Of a stretch of DNA of 64,000 nucleotides, positions 1 to 8,202 are shown piece by piece (within the stretch, counting starts at the first letter, position 1; every line of letters starts with the position of its first letter). The DNA is from Pseudomonadota bacterium. Its GTDB lineage: Bacteria > Pseudomonadota > Gammaproteobacteria > Steroidobacterales > Steroidobacteraceae. The notes under the pieces were generated by a model, which worked only from the letters and a program-made list of their open reading frames with translations, was not told the DNA's origin and searched no databases. The DNA lies in assembly GCA_037200975.1 (NCBI GenBank), contig JBBCGI010000001.1, forward strand, positions 3,189,501-3,253,500, given 5' to 3'. A program made the position numbers and the translations under genes.

Positions 1-135
1 GTGACGCATGAAGTGCCGGCCGAGAGCGCTCGGAAGATCAAGATACCGAACGCCTGTCTGGGGTTGGGAATTCATTTCGTCACGCCGTACGAGATGCTGC
101 GGCGTGAACAGGCGAGGTTCGTGTTAGGGAGTTGA
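1..135 (+). CDS. C-terminal end of an unidentified protein (partial)
   Basis: The frame is open from the first base and ends at a TGA at 133-135, giving 44 residues that finish in RFVLGS. The first codon happens to be GTG, but no upstream sequence is available to judge whether it is a start, so this is best read as the tail of a longer gene entering from the left. I recognise no motif. It lies on the island side of the tRNA fragment at about 1.5 kb, so it may be accessory. Confidence 0.35.
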   Translation: MTHEVPAESARKIKIPNACLGLGIHFVTPYEMLRREQARFVLGS

Positions 136-419
136 GTCCAGATCGATGGACTGGGTCGCTGCTGAGATCCCGAGAATGGGACGCTAGGCTGCACCGACCC
201 TGTGATGCTCATTCACGCCGTGGATGATTATCATGCAAGCCATGGATAAGTCTGTGAACAGGCGTGCTGCGCGGACGCTGGCCGGCGCTGCATCACGGTG
301 ATTCTCGGGAGCAAATACATGACAGAGCTGGTGAAAATGCGGCGCCCGTTCACAATCAAGAGAATTGCTGAGCAGTATTGAGTGGGTGCAAGTCTGAATA
401 ATCCGGGGGTCTGTCGACA
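136..419. other. Intergenic stretch without a convincing gene
   Basis: About 280 bases between the partial gene and the membrane protein. A 20-codon reading frame at 319-381 (plus strand, beginning MTELVK) is preceded by GGGAG at suitable spacing, so a tiny peptide cannot be excluded, but nothing else supports it. Base composition is less GC-rich than in the core genes to the right. Confidence 0.3.
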
Positions 420-1202
420 ATGCCGAAGATGAATCGTCTCGACCTGCTCAAAGCGGACAGGCTCATAACTCTGCTGTACTGGATTGGCTGGCCTGCCATC
501 GCCACGTACTTCTTGTGCATGGTCGTGATCCCGGTGATCCAAAGCGGATTCGAGTGGAACGCCGTACAAGGCATTTGGGACCGCTGGCAGAGTTTGAACG
601 TCGGTATGCTCGCGCTGATTGCCAGCGTGATCGCATTCCAGATCACCCGGTACAAAGAGAACAGGCAGAGCGCGCGAGACTTCAGGGCTGCGCGGGCGTT
701 CCTCCCCGACACGCTTAGCAAGCTCACTAGCTATTTGAGTGCGAGCGCCGCCGTTCACATGAAGGGTTGGAACAATTTGCCGCAGGGCGCGCTCCCTGCG
801 CCACCAGATGAGTACAGGGAGGTGTTTGCGAACTGCATCCGCCACGCTGACGATGCAGCCGGAGAACAACTGTCTGAGACGCTGATGTGGCTGCAAGTCC
901 GGGCCGCACGGTTAGAGCGCTTCTACCACCATCCCGCCCACACCATCCCGTTGAGGCAGCTTGACGCACTGCGCGGCTTGCGCCTCGACGGCCAACTCTA
1001 TGCCAGCGTGCACCGGCTGTTCGATTATGCACGAGGAATAACGGGCCTAGACTCGCGCCCCCTTACATGGGAGGACTACAGCGCCGCCTACGTGAATCTG
1101 GGCCTGCAAATCGAGCATCTTGTTGTAGAAAAGGTCAGCCTTGAGAGGCTAACAAAGTCGCACATCGCAAGGGACGACGAAGCGGACCCCGGCCACACAT
1201 GA
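420..1202 (+). CDS. Membrane-anchored protein of unknown function
   Basis: A 260-residue protein that I do not recognise. Two hydrophobic segments lie near the N-terminus (about residues 17-42 and 60-76), followed by a charged region of about 180 residues that would sit in the cytoplasm. The arrangement resembles the many small two-helix proteins of unknown function carried by mobile elements. The ATG at 420 is used; no strong ribosome-binding site precedes it. The gene ends in TGA at 1200-1202. The same frame stays open afterwards and encodes a SEC-C motif, so the original protein may have been longer. The gene lies left of the tRNA fragment, consistent with accessory DNA. Confidence 0.6.
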   Translation: MPKMNRLDLLKADRLITLLYWIGWPAIATYFLCMVVIPVIQSGFEWNAVQGIWDRWQSLNVGMLALIASVIAFQITRYKENRQSARDFRAARAFLPDTLSKLTSYLSASAAVHMKGWNNLPQGALPAPPDEYREVFANCIRHADDAAGEQLSETLMWLQVRAARLERFYHHPAHTIPLRQLDALRGLRLDGQLYASVHRLFDYARGITGLDSRPLTWEDYSAAYVNLGLQIEHLVVEKVSLERLTKSHIARDDEADPGHT

Positions 1203-1301
1203 AGTACTTCTTCACTGTTCCACAAGCGCATGCGACGCTCTGCCAATGAATTTTGTCCTTGCGGCTCTGGAAAGAAATTTAAGAAATGCCAAGATCCTTG
1301 A
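1203..1301 (+). other. SEC-C zinc-binding motif in frame beyond the stop codon
   Basis: Directly after the TGA at 1200-1202, in the same frame, 32 codons run to a second TGA at 1299-1301. They end in NEFCPCGSGKKFKKCQDP, a textbook SEC-C motif (CxCGSGKKxKxC), which normally forms the extreme C-terminus of a host protein, as in SecA. An internal ATG at 1230 would allow a 23-residue peptide. Possible readings are a nonsense mutation that separated the tail from the membrane protein, UGA readthrough, or a remnant of another gene. The motif itself is certain; its expression is not. Confidence 0.5.
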
Positions 1302-1492
1302 TGGCGTCGCAGGGGCGCCACAAAAAGACAGGTGCTCGCGGGAGTTTTGCGGGACTTAGGCCTGCCTCGTCGTGCTCAGTCGTGACAAATGCAACGGATG
1401 CCATGTGAGCTCGCGATTGTTGACGTCAAATCCATCCAACAAAATCAATCGTCTACGTTCTTCGCTCCGCCCGCCCTTTTCACCCCCTCCAT

Positions 1493-1537
1493 TTTGTAAT
1501 CAGGGGGTCGCGGGTTCGATCCCTGCAGCCGGCACCA
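1493..1537 (+). mobile_element. 3' fragment of tRNA-Thr(UGU); probable attachment site of an integrated element
   Basis: The 45 bases reproduce a tRNA from the anticodon loop (TTTGTAA, anticodon TGT) through the variable loop, a T-arm with GGTTCGATCC, the 3' acceptor strand and an encoded CCA. The layout matches threonine tRNA with anticodon UGU. The 5' half is missing: bases just before the loop cannot pair with the TCAGG that follows, and no matching 5' acceptor strand lies upstream. Tyrosine integrases that use tRNA genes commonly recombine at the anticodon loop and leave such a fragment at the distal end. Its orientation implies that the element lies to the left. The rest of 1302-1655 holds no gene that I can support. 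Confidence 0.75.
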
Positions 1538-1655
1538 TAAACAAGCCATTTCCTCGCTTCACTATATTGATTGCCAAGGTGAGAGAACTGGGCGGCTCGT
1601 GACACAAGGATGTTAGGCCGGCAGCTTTGCCGGACCGCCTCTGGGAGGAGGTAGC

Positions 1656-2027
1656 ATGAACGACGAAAAGAAATGCCCGTACTGTGCCGAGACCATACGC
1701 GCAGAGGCGATAAAGTGCCGGTTCTGCGGAAGCGACCTTACCGGGAAACCTCGGGCCGAGGTTGCAACACCGAGACCCGCGCCGGGTGTGGCCGCATGTC
1801 CAAAGTGCAATGTTGCGCTGGTAGCGACTCAGGTTAGGAAGTTCGCAAGCGTAGGTGGCGTGTTAGGCGCAATGCTCTTTGTCATCGGTCTATGCGCCTT
1901 GCCGTTTGGTGTTATTCCCGGCCTTCTGCTCATGGTGTTCGGCGTGCTACTCGGCTCAGTCGGCGGCAAGAAGACTGTGATGGTCTGCCCAAGCTGTGGC
2001 ACACGAGGGGCAACGCTCGCCGATTAG
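1656..2027 (+). CDS. Zinc-ribbon membrane protein
   Basis: A 123-residue protein. Residues 7-27 form a zinc ribbon of the CPYC...CRFCG type, a second CPKC pair lies near residue 50, a long hydrophobic stretch (about residues 67-97) makes one or two membrane helices, and a final CPSCG completes what could be a second ribbon with CPKC. The start is well supported: GGGAGGAGGT lies just before the ATG. The fold suggests metal binding in a membrane-associated scaffold, but no function can be assigned. It sits just outside the putative attachment site. Confidence 0.75.
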   Translation: MNDEKKCPYCAETIRAEAIKCRFCGSDLTGKPRAEVATPRPAPGVAACPKCNVALVATQVRKFASVGGVLGAMLFVIGLCALPFGVIPGLLLMVFGVLLGSVGGKKTVMVCPSCGTRGATLAD

Positions 2028-2100
2028 CTCACAACGGTCCAGACTGCTGCCATGGCCCATGGCTGTGTGCACATCTTGGACGCTCAGAACAACCGAACAG

Positions 2101-2574
2101 TCACGGCGTTGCGGCGATGACCGCGTCCAGATCCTTGGCCGTGATAGGTCCCAGGAACTCCTTTGCAACACGGCCGTCCGGCGCAATCACGTACGTGTTA
2201 GGCAAACCCAGCGGTGGACCGAAACTCCTGGCCGGACCAAGCGGATCAACCTGCGCGACCGGAAACGCAATCGGGCGCTTCTTCAAGAATTCCACGATGT
2301 CCGCCTTGTCGCTGTCCTCGAACGCAAGGCCAATGGCGACGACCTTGTCCTTGTGTGCCGCGACAAAGGTGGAGATCTCCGGCAATTCCTTGATGCACGG
2401 CACGCACCACGTCGCCCACCAGTTCACGACGACCCACTTGCCGCGATGCTCGGCGAGGTCGAACGATTTCCCTTCGAGCGTCGTCACCTGCAAAGACGGC
2501 GTCTGCGCAGTGGCGGCATGAGCTGAAGCGCCAGCCGTCAGCACCAGGCATAAACAAAGCGCCAATCTACTCAA
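2101..2574 (-). CDS. TlpA/ResA-family periplasmic thiol-disulfide oxidoreductase
   Basis: A thioredoxin-fold protein with the active-site sequence NWWATWCVPC, a CxxC redox pair near residue 60, followed by KELPEI as in TlpA/ResA/DsbE proteins. Starting at the TTG at 2574 gives a clean signal peptide (SRLALCLCLVLTAGASAHA) and no overlap with the upstream gene. An ATG at 2670 would add 32 residues that overlap the DUF1684 gene and place charged residues before the hydrophobic segment, so I prefer the TTG. The protein is expected in the periplasm, reducing or shuffling disulfides. It is the last gene of a four-gene minus-strand unit that also encodes an exported OsmC-like protein, which suggests a shared redox role. 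Confidence 0.8.
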   Translation of the reverse strand: MSRLALCLCLVLTAGASAHAATAQTPSLQVTTLEGKSFDLAEHRGKWVVVNWWATWCVPCIKELPEISTFVAAHKDKVVAIGLAFEDSDKADIVEFLKKRPIAFPVAQVDPLGPARSFGPPLGLPNTYVIAPDGRVAKEFLGPITAKDLDAVIAATP

Positions 2575-2611
2575 CGGCGTGCCTCGCCACAGACGCTGCA
2601 GTGCTTTCCAT

Positions 2612-3577
2612 TCAATGCCCCGCGCCGTATTTCTTCTCGCCGGCCAGCACCGCCAGACGAACCGTTTCACCCTTTTCGTCCTTCAGCGCGAAATAGTTTT
2701 CCTTCGGCGGAAGCGGGCAAGTCGCGTATTCAGTGAACGCGCAGGGCGGGTTGTACGCGCGGTTGAAATCCACCACCACCGTGCCGTCCGCCGCCACCGG
2801 CCCGGTCTTGAGGAACCGTCCGATGCCATAGGTTTCCTTACCGCTGGTCCCATCCTTGAATACGAAGCTCAGTCCCTTGGACGGATCGCCAGTGGCTTCG
2901 AGTCGCCACTTTTTTCCGTTTCTCTCGAACTCGATGTAGCCGGGATTCGGGCTTTCATTGACGTCGCCGATGATGTTGGCAATGGCAATGGTCGTACCCG
3001 GCGGATGCGCGACAAACGCCGCTTTCACCTGCCATTGTTCATCCGGCGTGAAAACTTCCAGCCCTTTGAAATGCAGCCGGTCCGGCGAATCCGCGTGACG
3101 AACGCGCAACGCGAGTTTGCCCTTGCGATCAATGACGGTGATCTGACCCTTGCCACCGTCGTACCCCAGCTTCGTACCTCCGGCTCGCCCCTCGGGTGTC
3201 AGTTGCACTTCATCTTGCAACGGTTTGCCATCCACTGTGACGCCGGCTCCAGGCTCTGCCGTGAAGAACAGCGCTCCATCTCGCTGTTCCACCTTGCCCA
3301 GCTTGTCCGGAGCAATGCGCAAACGAATGCCGCTGCCTTCGGCGCCGCCCACGGTTTGCTGCTTGCCTTCCACCCAATGCAGACCGATCAAGCTCGTCCA
3401 GCCATCGGGCTGCGTCAGTTCGGCTTCACGTTCCTTCACCCAGGCCGCATGTTGGCTTTTGAAGTCGGAAACACCCGGCGTCTGCGTAGCCGCACCGCCG
3501 CTGGCAGACAGCACTGCTGCGAACAGCAACGCAGCAACGAGTCTGGATAGTTTCAATTCAAGTGCATTCGTTTTCAT
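2612..3577 (-). CDS. DUF1684 domain protein, exported
   Basis: 321 residues with an N-terminal signal peptide (hydrophobic core LVAALLFAAVLSA). The body matches the DUF1684 pattern: an early GWTSLIGLHWVEG segment, a central GYIEFERNGKKWRLEA strand pair, and late DFNRAYNPPCAFTEYATCPLP followed by N-x-x (PPKEN). The asparagine/proline/cysteine-rich late motif is the family signature. The biochemical function of DUF1684 is unknown. The start ATG lies 5 bases after the stop of the TonB-dependent receptor, so the two are almost certainly cotranscribed. Annotation confidence concerns the family only. Confidence 0.85.
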   Translation of the reverse strand: MKTNALELKLSRLVAALLFAAVLSASGGAATQTPGVSDFKSQHAAWVKEREAELTQPDGWTSLIGLHWVEGKQQTVGGAEGSGIRLRIAPDKLGKVEQRDGALFFTAEPGAGVTVDGKPLQDEVQLTPEGRAGGTKLGYDGGKGQITVIDRKGKLALRVRHADSPDRLHFKGLEVFTPDEQWQVKAAFVAHPPGTTIAIANIIGDVNESPNPGYIEFERNGKKWRLEATGDPSKGLSFVFKDGTSGKETYGIGRFLKTGPVAADGTVVVDFNRAYNPPCAFTEYATCPLPPKENYFALKDEKGETVRLAVLAGEKKYGAGH

Positions 3578-3582
3578 CAAGC

Positions 3583-6534
3583 TCACCAGTTTTTGCTGAC
3601 GTCTAGATAGAGATAGCGGCCGAAGGATTCGTGCAGCGAGGATAGATAGTTGCTGCCGGTGCTGGCAGGCGTTGCTCCGAGCGGCGGCTCTTCGTCGAAC
3701 AGGTTGCGCGAGCCCACTTCCACCGCGGTGCCCTCGAACCATCCTTCGCTGAACGCCTTTTTCACCGACAACGCCCAGCGATGTGTCGCGTCCACCTTGT
3801 AAGGCGTGCCGTCGCTGTAGGCACCGGAGTAGACGCTGCCGATGTAGTTGTCGCGCAGACGTACGGTCCAGTCCTTGCGATTCCAGATCAGCGCCGCGCT
3901 GGCACGCCATTCCGGCTTCTGGCCATTGAGGCCCACTTCGTTCGCGGCGCCCAGGCCCTGCGCCACGATGGCGAGCTCGCCGCTGGCGATGGCGGCAGCA
4001 ATAGCCTGCTCCGCGAGGGATTTCTCCTGGGTGTAGTCCTTCAGCTGGCTGACGTTGAACAGCACCGCGAATTTCCCCCACGCGCCATCCTGGGAACGCC
4101 AGCTGAGGTTGTAATCCACGCCCGAGACCGTCAGAGGCTGCAGGTTTCCGTAGGTCGTCTCCACGTACTCGAATGCCCCCACGGGGTCGATACCCGATCC
4201 CGCGAACTGCGCGATGTCCGCCGCCGTCGGCGCAGAGCGGACCACCAACGGATTGCTGGTGCCTTGCACCACACGTAGATAGGCGTCGTACAACAGCTCG
4301 TTGCCCGAACCGATGGCGCCGATCGGGTTTTCCACTTCCACTTTCCAGAAGTCGACGCCCAGGCTGAAGCGCCCCGCACCTTCGGGCAGGAATTCCGGCT
4401 CGAACACGAATCCATACGAAGATTGTTTGGTGGTTTCCGGTTTGACGTCGTCACCGTACGTGGTGGCGGTATTGGTCTGGTACGACACCAGCGCGTTGCT
4501 GATGCAGGTGTTGTAGTTGGTGAAGACGCCGCGTCTCACCAGCGCGACGCAGCGGACCGGATCGGCACTGCCGCCGAAGCGCCAGATCGTGCCGGAGTTC
4601 GCGAGCTCCAGGCCCGGGGCACGAAACCCGCCGCTCACCGAACCGCGAAGCAACAAGCTGTCGATCACTCTCCACGCGGCGGCCAGTTTCGGCTTGGCGA
4701 TGTGACCCGCATCGCTGTAATCCTCGTAGCGGCCCGCCAGTTGCACGTCGAATGACTTGACCAGCGGAATGCCATGCTCCGGCGACACCAGCGGCACCGC
4801 GAGCTCGGCGAACAGCGACTTCACGTTGCGGCTGCCGCGGATGTCCGGCGACGCACTGTGGGTGAGGAAATTGCTCTCGGCCACTTTGCCGGTGTACCAA
4901 TCGATGTACTGAACCGTTCCGTCGACGTTCTCGTCGCGATTGTCGAAACGGCTCTCGTAGCGGTATTCCACGCCCGCCGCCGCGCCGATATCGCCCGCAT
5001 ACCAGTGAAGCACGTCCGGCCGGTCGACCTTGAAATCCCACAGCGCCAGTTCACTGGTGCCTTCGCGCGTCGTGGGCTGGATGAACGAATCGGGATCCGA
5101 AGGCGTGGCATCGCCGATGCGCGGGTTGTCCGGGTTGCCGCCGTTGAACGGGTTATAGGCGCTCGCATCCGTGCGATTGACCGCTTCCTCGAAAGCCGTC
5201 GCGAGTCCACCTTCCTGCACGTCGGAGGTGCGGGCGCGCGAATACAGCAACGCGCTCTCCCAGCGCCAGCCACCGTCGGTCCTGCCGCGTAATCCCGCCA
5301 ACGCGCGCGACTGGTCGTTATCCACGTCGAGGCTGCGCAGCCCGTAGTCCCCGACATAGTAGTTAGTCAGACGGATCGCGTCCGCGCCGTCGCGGAGCGT
5401 CTCGGGTACCCAATACGCATCCGGCCGGACGTAGATGAAATTGTTGACGCCTCCCAGCGTGACGAATTCACCGCTGAGTTTCGCTTCGGATTCCGACTTG
5501 TAGTAGGCGAGCTCGCCAAACAACTGCAGCTTGTCGGTCAGATCGTAACGGGCGGTGGCAAAAAGATTGCCGCGCTTGACCGCCGGCGTTTCGGTGACGC
5601 CCGGCTCGGCACGGGTATCCGGTCGCAGGGACGTGGGCGGCGTACCCGTCACCAGCTGTCCGGCCTGGTTCACGTAGTAGGTAGGGCCCACCGCCACGCC
5701 ATTGTTGAATCTCTGGAAGGTGCCCCACGCGGTATTGCCGAAGGTCTGCACGAACGGCGTGGCGGTCGGATCGAGGACGAACGTGCCGTCTTCCAATTGA
5801 CGACGACCGTCCGTCGCGGTGAACCACTGGTCGGAGTTCAGTTGGGCGGTTCGATTCGCAAATTCGTACTGCACCGAGATGTTGCCGCGGCCATCGGCGA
5901 AGTCCTTGCCGAAGAAACCTTCCAGCGAAGCATCTTCACGGTGGCCGGACTCCACCGAGCCAAACTCCAGTTTGACGCCGCCACCTTCCAGATTGCTCTG
6001 GGTCACCAGATTGACGACGCCCGCGACGGCATCGGAGCCGTACACGGCCGCGCCACCATCCAGCAGCAAGTCGATGCTCTTCAGGCCGAAAGTGGGAATC
6101 GCATTCGCATTGTAGGAAGTCGTTGCGCCGGAACTGATGGGGTGTTGCACCGTGCGGCGGCCATTGACCAGCAGCAGGCTGTACACCGAACCGAGATTGC
6201 GCAGGTTGATGGAGCCGACATCTCCACGCGGCGCGTTTGAATTGCGCCCCTGGTTGGTCGACGACTTCTCGGTGAAGGCGACATCGCCGAATTGCGGCAG
6301 GCTGCGGAACAGTTCGTTGCCGTTGGTTGCGCCGATGGACTCGATCTCCGCCTTGTCCACCGTCGCGACCGACAGCGCCTCGGCGGCGCCGCCGTTCGCG
6401 ATGTGCGAGCCGACGACCGTGATTTCTTCCAGCGGTTCTTCGGCGCTGCCGTCGTCGACGTCGGCTGCGTGCGCCGCACCGCCTATCAACAAGGCGTACA
6501 AAGCCAACGACGTGCGTGAAGGAGGCGCGCTCAT
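3583..6534 (-). CDS. TonB-dependent outer-membrane receptor
   Basis: 983 residues. A signal peptide is followed by a TonB-box-like EEITVVGSHI (about residues 37-46), a plug domain (about 50-180, with SINLRNLGSVYSLLLVNGRR and VAGVVNLVTQ), and a long barrel ending in the aromatic residue W typical of outer-membrane barrels (YLYLDVSKNW). The plug style (DLLLDGGAAVYGSDAVAGVVN) is that of receptors for organic substrates found in Xanthomonadales, sphingomonads and relatives rather than of siderophore receptors. The substrate is unknown. The ATG lies one base after the stop of the OsmC-like gene, giving tight coupling with it. The partners (OsmC-like, DUF1684, TlpA) suggest import of a redox-active or thiol-reactive compound, which is inference. 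Confidence 0.9.
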   Translation of the reverse strand: MSAPPSRTSLALYALLIGGAAHAADVDDGSAEEPLEEITVVGSHIANGGAAEALSVATVDKAEIESIGATNGNELFRSLPQFGDVAFTEKSSTNQGRNSNAPRGDVGSINLRNLGSVYSLLLVNGRRTVQHPISSGATTSYNANAIPTFGLKSIDLLLDGGAAVYGSDAVAGVVNLVTQSNLEGGGVKLEFGSVESGHREDASLEGFFGKDFADGRGNISVQYEFANRTAQLNSDQWFTATDGRRQLEDGTFVLDPTATPFVQTFGNTAWGTFQRFNNGVAVGPTYYVNQAGQLVTGTPPTSLRPDTRAEPGVTETPAVKRGNLFATARYDLTDKLQLFGELAYYKSESEAKLSGEFVTLGGVNNFIYVRPDAYWVPETLRDGADAIRLTNYYVGDYGLRSLDVDNDQSRALAGLRGRTDGGWRWESALLYSRARTSDVQEGGLATAFEEAVNRTDASAYNPFNGGNPDNPRIGDATPSDPDSFIQPTTREGTSELALWDFKVDRPDVLHWYAGDIGAAAGVEYRYESRFDNRDENVDGTVQYIDWYTGKVAESNFLTHSASPDIRGSRNVKSLFAELAVPLVSPEHGIPLVKSFDVQLAGRYEDYSDAGHIAKPKLAAAWRVIDSLLLRGSVSGGFRAPGLELANSGTIWRFGGSADPVRCVALVRRGVFTNYNTCISNALVSYQTNTATTYGDDVKPETTKQSSYGFVFEPEFLPEGAGRFSLGVDFWKVEVENPIGAIGSGNELLYDAYLRVVQGTSNPLVVRSAPTAADIAQFAGSGIDPVGAFEYVETTYGNLQPLTVSGVDYNLSWRSQDGAWGKFAVLFNVSQLKDYTQEKSLAEQAIAAAIASGELAIVAQGLGAANEVGLNGQKPEWRASAALIWNRKDWTVRLRDNYIGSVYSGAYSDGTPYKVDATHRWALSVKKAFSEGWFEGTAVEVGSRNLFDEEPPLGATPASTGSNYLSSLHESFGRYLYLDVSKNW

Positions 6535-6535
6535 C

Positions 6536-7720
6536 TCACTTCACCTCTTTGTAGGCGGAGTGGACGATCTTTCCCTCCAGCTTCTGTTCGTCCTTGACCA
6601 GGTTGTACAACGGGCAGGTGGCTTCCACCGCCTGGCGCAGCCCGTCGATGGTTGCTTCGCTTTCCGGCGATTCGATCTTCACGTTGTAGCGGATGTTCTT
6701 GTAGCGGGCCGGTGAGGTGACGCCCTTGCCGAAGCGCGGCGTGAGGTCCGCATCCACGGTGAGTTCCAGCGAATCGATCAGCACATTGCGCGTGGCGGCC
6801 TGCACTTCGAAGATGTGTGTCAGGCAGGTGCCGGTGACACCGATCAGATGCTCTTCCACCGTGGGCGCGAGACCGTAACCGAGCAGACCGGGAGCGCTGT
6901 CATGCAATTGCAGGTGATAGCCGTCTTCGCCCAGAAACGTCTGGCGCAATCCGGTTTGCGGTTCCACGTGCGTGTGCGCCACGAGACCACGCGGCTGCGC
7001 GGGTGGTGTGGCCGGTGCGTTGGTTTCGCGCGGCTGCTGACGGCGCCCTTGCACCGCGGGAATTTTTTCCTCGACGATGAAATCGCGCAGGCCCGGCGGC
7101 AGATTCCGGTCGCGCACGATGGACGTGTGCTTGTATTCCACCGTGGCGTGGCTGACGTTCTGCGCCTTCGTCACCAGATCGATGGCCGACGAATTTTCGT
7201 GCACGGCCTTCTTCAACGCTTCGAGATCGGCATCGCTTGCGGGCGAGTCGATGTAGGCCACGTAGGAAAGATTGTTGGGGTAGCTGAGGGTTGCGCTCTT
7301 GCGTTCGGGAATGCTGGTGAACACGATATCCAGCGAATCCAGCGGCACTTTGCGCACCGCGGCCTGCACCAGATATTCGTCGGCCACCGCGCTGGCCAGC
7401 GTGCCGACCAGTGAATCCCAGGAACCCGCACCCAGGTTGTAACCGGCGTAACCACGTCCACTGTCGCTGAGGTACTGGAATTTGCCGTTGTCGCCGAGGC
7501 GCAGGCGGCGCACGCCGGAACGGCTTTCGGCCGTCACGGTGGCGTGGATGGCCTGCGGCTGTTGGGCAGTGGCCTTCTGCGCTTCGATGGCGGCGGCTTT
7601 GGCCTGCAAATGTGTGCGCAGCGGGCTTTCGGCCGCGCTGGCTGGGTGACTCAACAACAACGCGATAGACAGGACGGCAGCAGCGCTTTGGAACAACGAC
7701 GAACTTCGAACGGCAGGCAT
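6536..7720 (-). CDS. Exported tandem OsmC-like protein
   Basis: 394 residues with a signal peptide (VLSIALLLSHPASA). Two OsmC/Ohr-like halves follow. The C-terminal half (about residues 240-390) keeps the two cysteines expected of the family: one in VTGTCLTHIFE and one in EATCPLYNLV. The N-terminal half (about 55-200) has the same order of elements (GSWDSLVGTLASAVADEYL ... AVHENSSAIDLV), but both cysteines are replaced (A/S). OsmC proteins are normally single-domain cytoplasmic homodimers that reduce hydroperoxides; here the dimer seems fused in one chain and exported, with one inactive half. First gene of the minus-strand unit with the receptor, DUF1684 and TlpA genes. Confidence 0.8.
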   Translation of the reverse strand: MPAVRSSSLFQSAAAVLSIALLLSHPASAAESPLRTHLQAKAAAIEAQKATAQQPQAIHATVTAESRSGVRRLRLGDNGKFQYLSDSGRGYAGYNLGAGSWDSLVGTLASAVADEYLVQAAVRKVPLDSLDIVFTSIPERKSATLSYPNNLSYVAYIDSPASDADLEALKKAVHENSSAIDLVTKAQNVSHATVEYKHTSIVRDRNLPPGLRDFIVEEKIPAVQGRRQQPRETNAPATPPAQPRGLVAHTHVEPQTGLRQTFLGEDGYHLQLHDSAPGLLGYGLAPTVEEHLIGVTGTCLTHIFEVQAATRNVLIDSLELTVDADLTPRFGKGVTSPARYKNIRYNVKIESPESEATIDGLRQAVEATCPLYNLVKDEQKLEGKIVHSAYKEVK

Positions 7721-8202
7721 GGGCGGGAAACTCCGGGTGGGGGAATGTTGCAGCGCGCGACTTTCCGCGTATTGCGCAGCGCGTGGAAATCACCGCTCGT
7801 CATGCAGACATTCCCGAAGGGCATGTCGTCAGTGCTGAAATCCGCGATCCCCGCGGGCGGCACCGGCTGTCCGTCGGGTGGAGCGCGGGTCCGATGCGCT
7901 CGGCTGGGGCGTCGCGGCACTGGCGTATCTCGGGGACGTGCCCCGCACGAAAAGCTGGGGACGGTGCTCGAGCTCGCCGAAAAATCGGATAGCTAACTAC
8001 TCCGCAAGCCTGCTCATCTGGATGGGGCGCGACAGTGACTTCGATTCGCTACGCACGCGCGGATGGCGGGCGCCATGCAAAGCCGGCCAGCGAAACCGGG
8101 CCAGGCGCGAGGAGCGCCACCAGCATCGTGGCGGATCGCGCCAGCGACGCCACCGGCTGAAAATATCCAGTCGAGTCTGGCGGCAGCGAATATCATTCGC
8201 GC
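7721..8202. other. Intergenic region with a possible REP-like element
   Basis: About 480 bases between two divergently transcribed genes, with no reading frame that I trust. At 7930-7970 the words GGGGACGTGCCC and GGGGACGGTGC occur about 25 bases apart, recalling the short GGGGAC-type repeats that lie between genes in many gammaproteobacteria; a related GGGGACAGTGCC lies at about 62.56 kb. A CTAACTA heptamer sits at 7993-7999. Promoters for both neighbours must lie here, but I cannot point to them. Confidence 0.3.

Noticed and set aside
7651..7920. 89-codon minus-strand frame upstream of the OsmC-like gene
   Set aside because: It overlaps the start of that gene, lacks a ribosome-binding site and has a random-looking composition.
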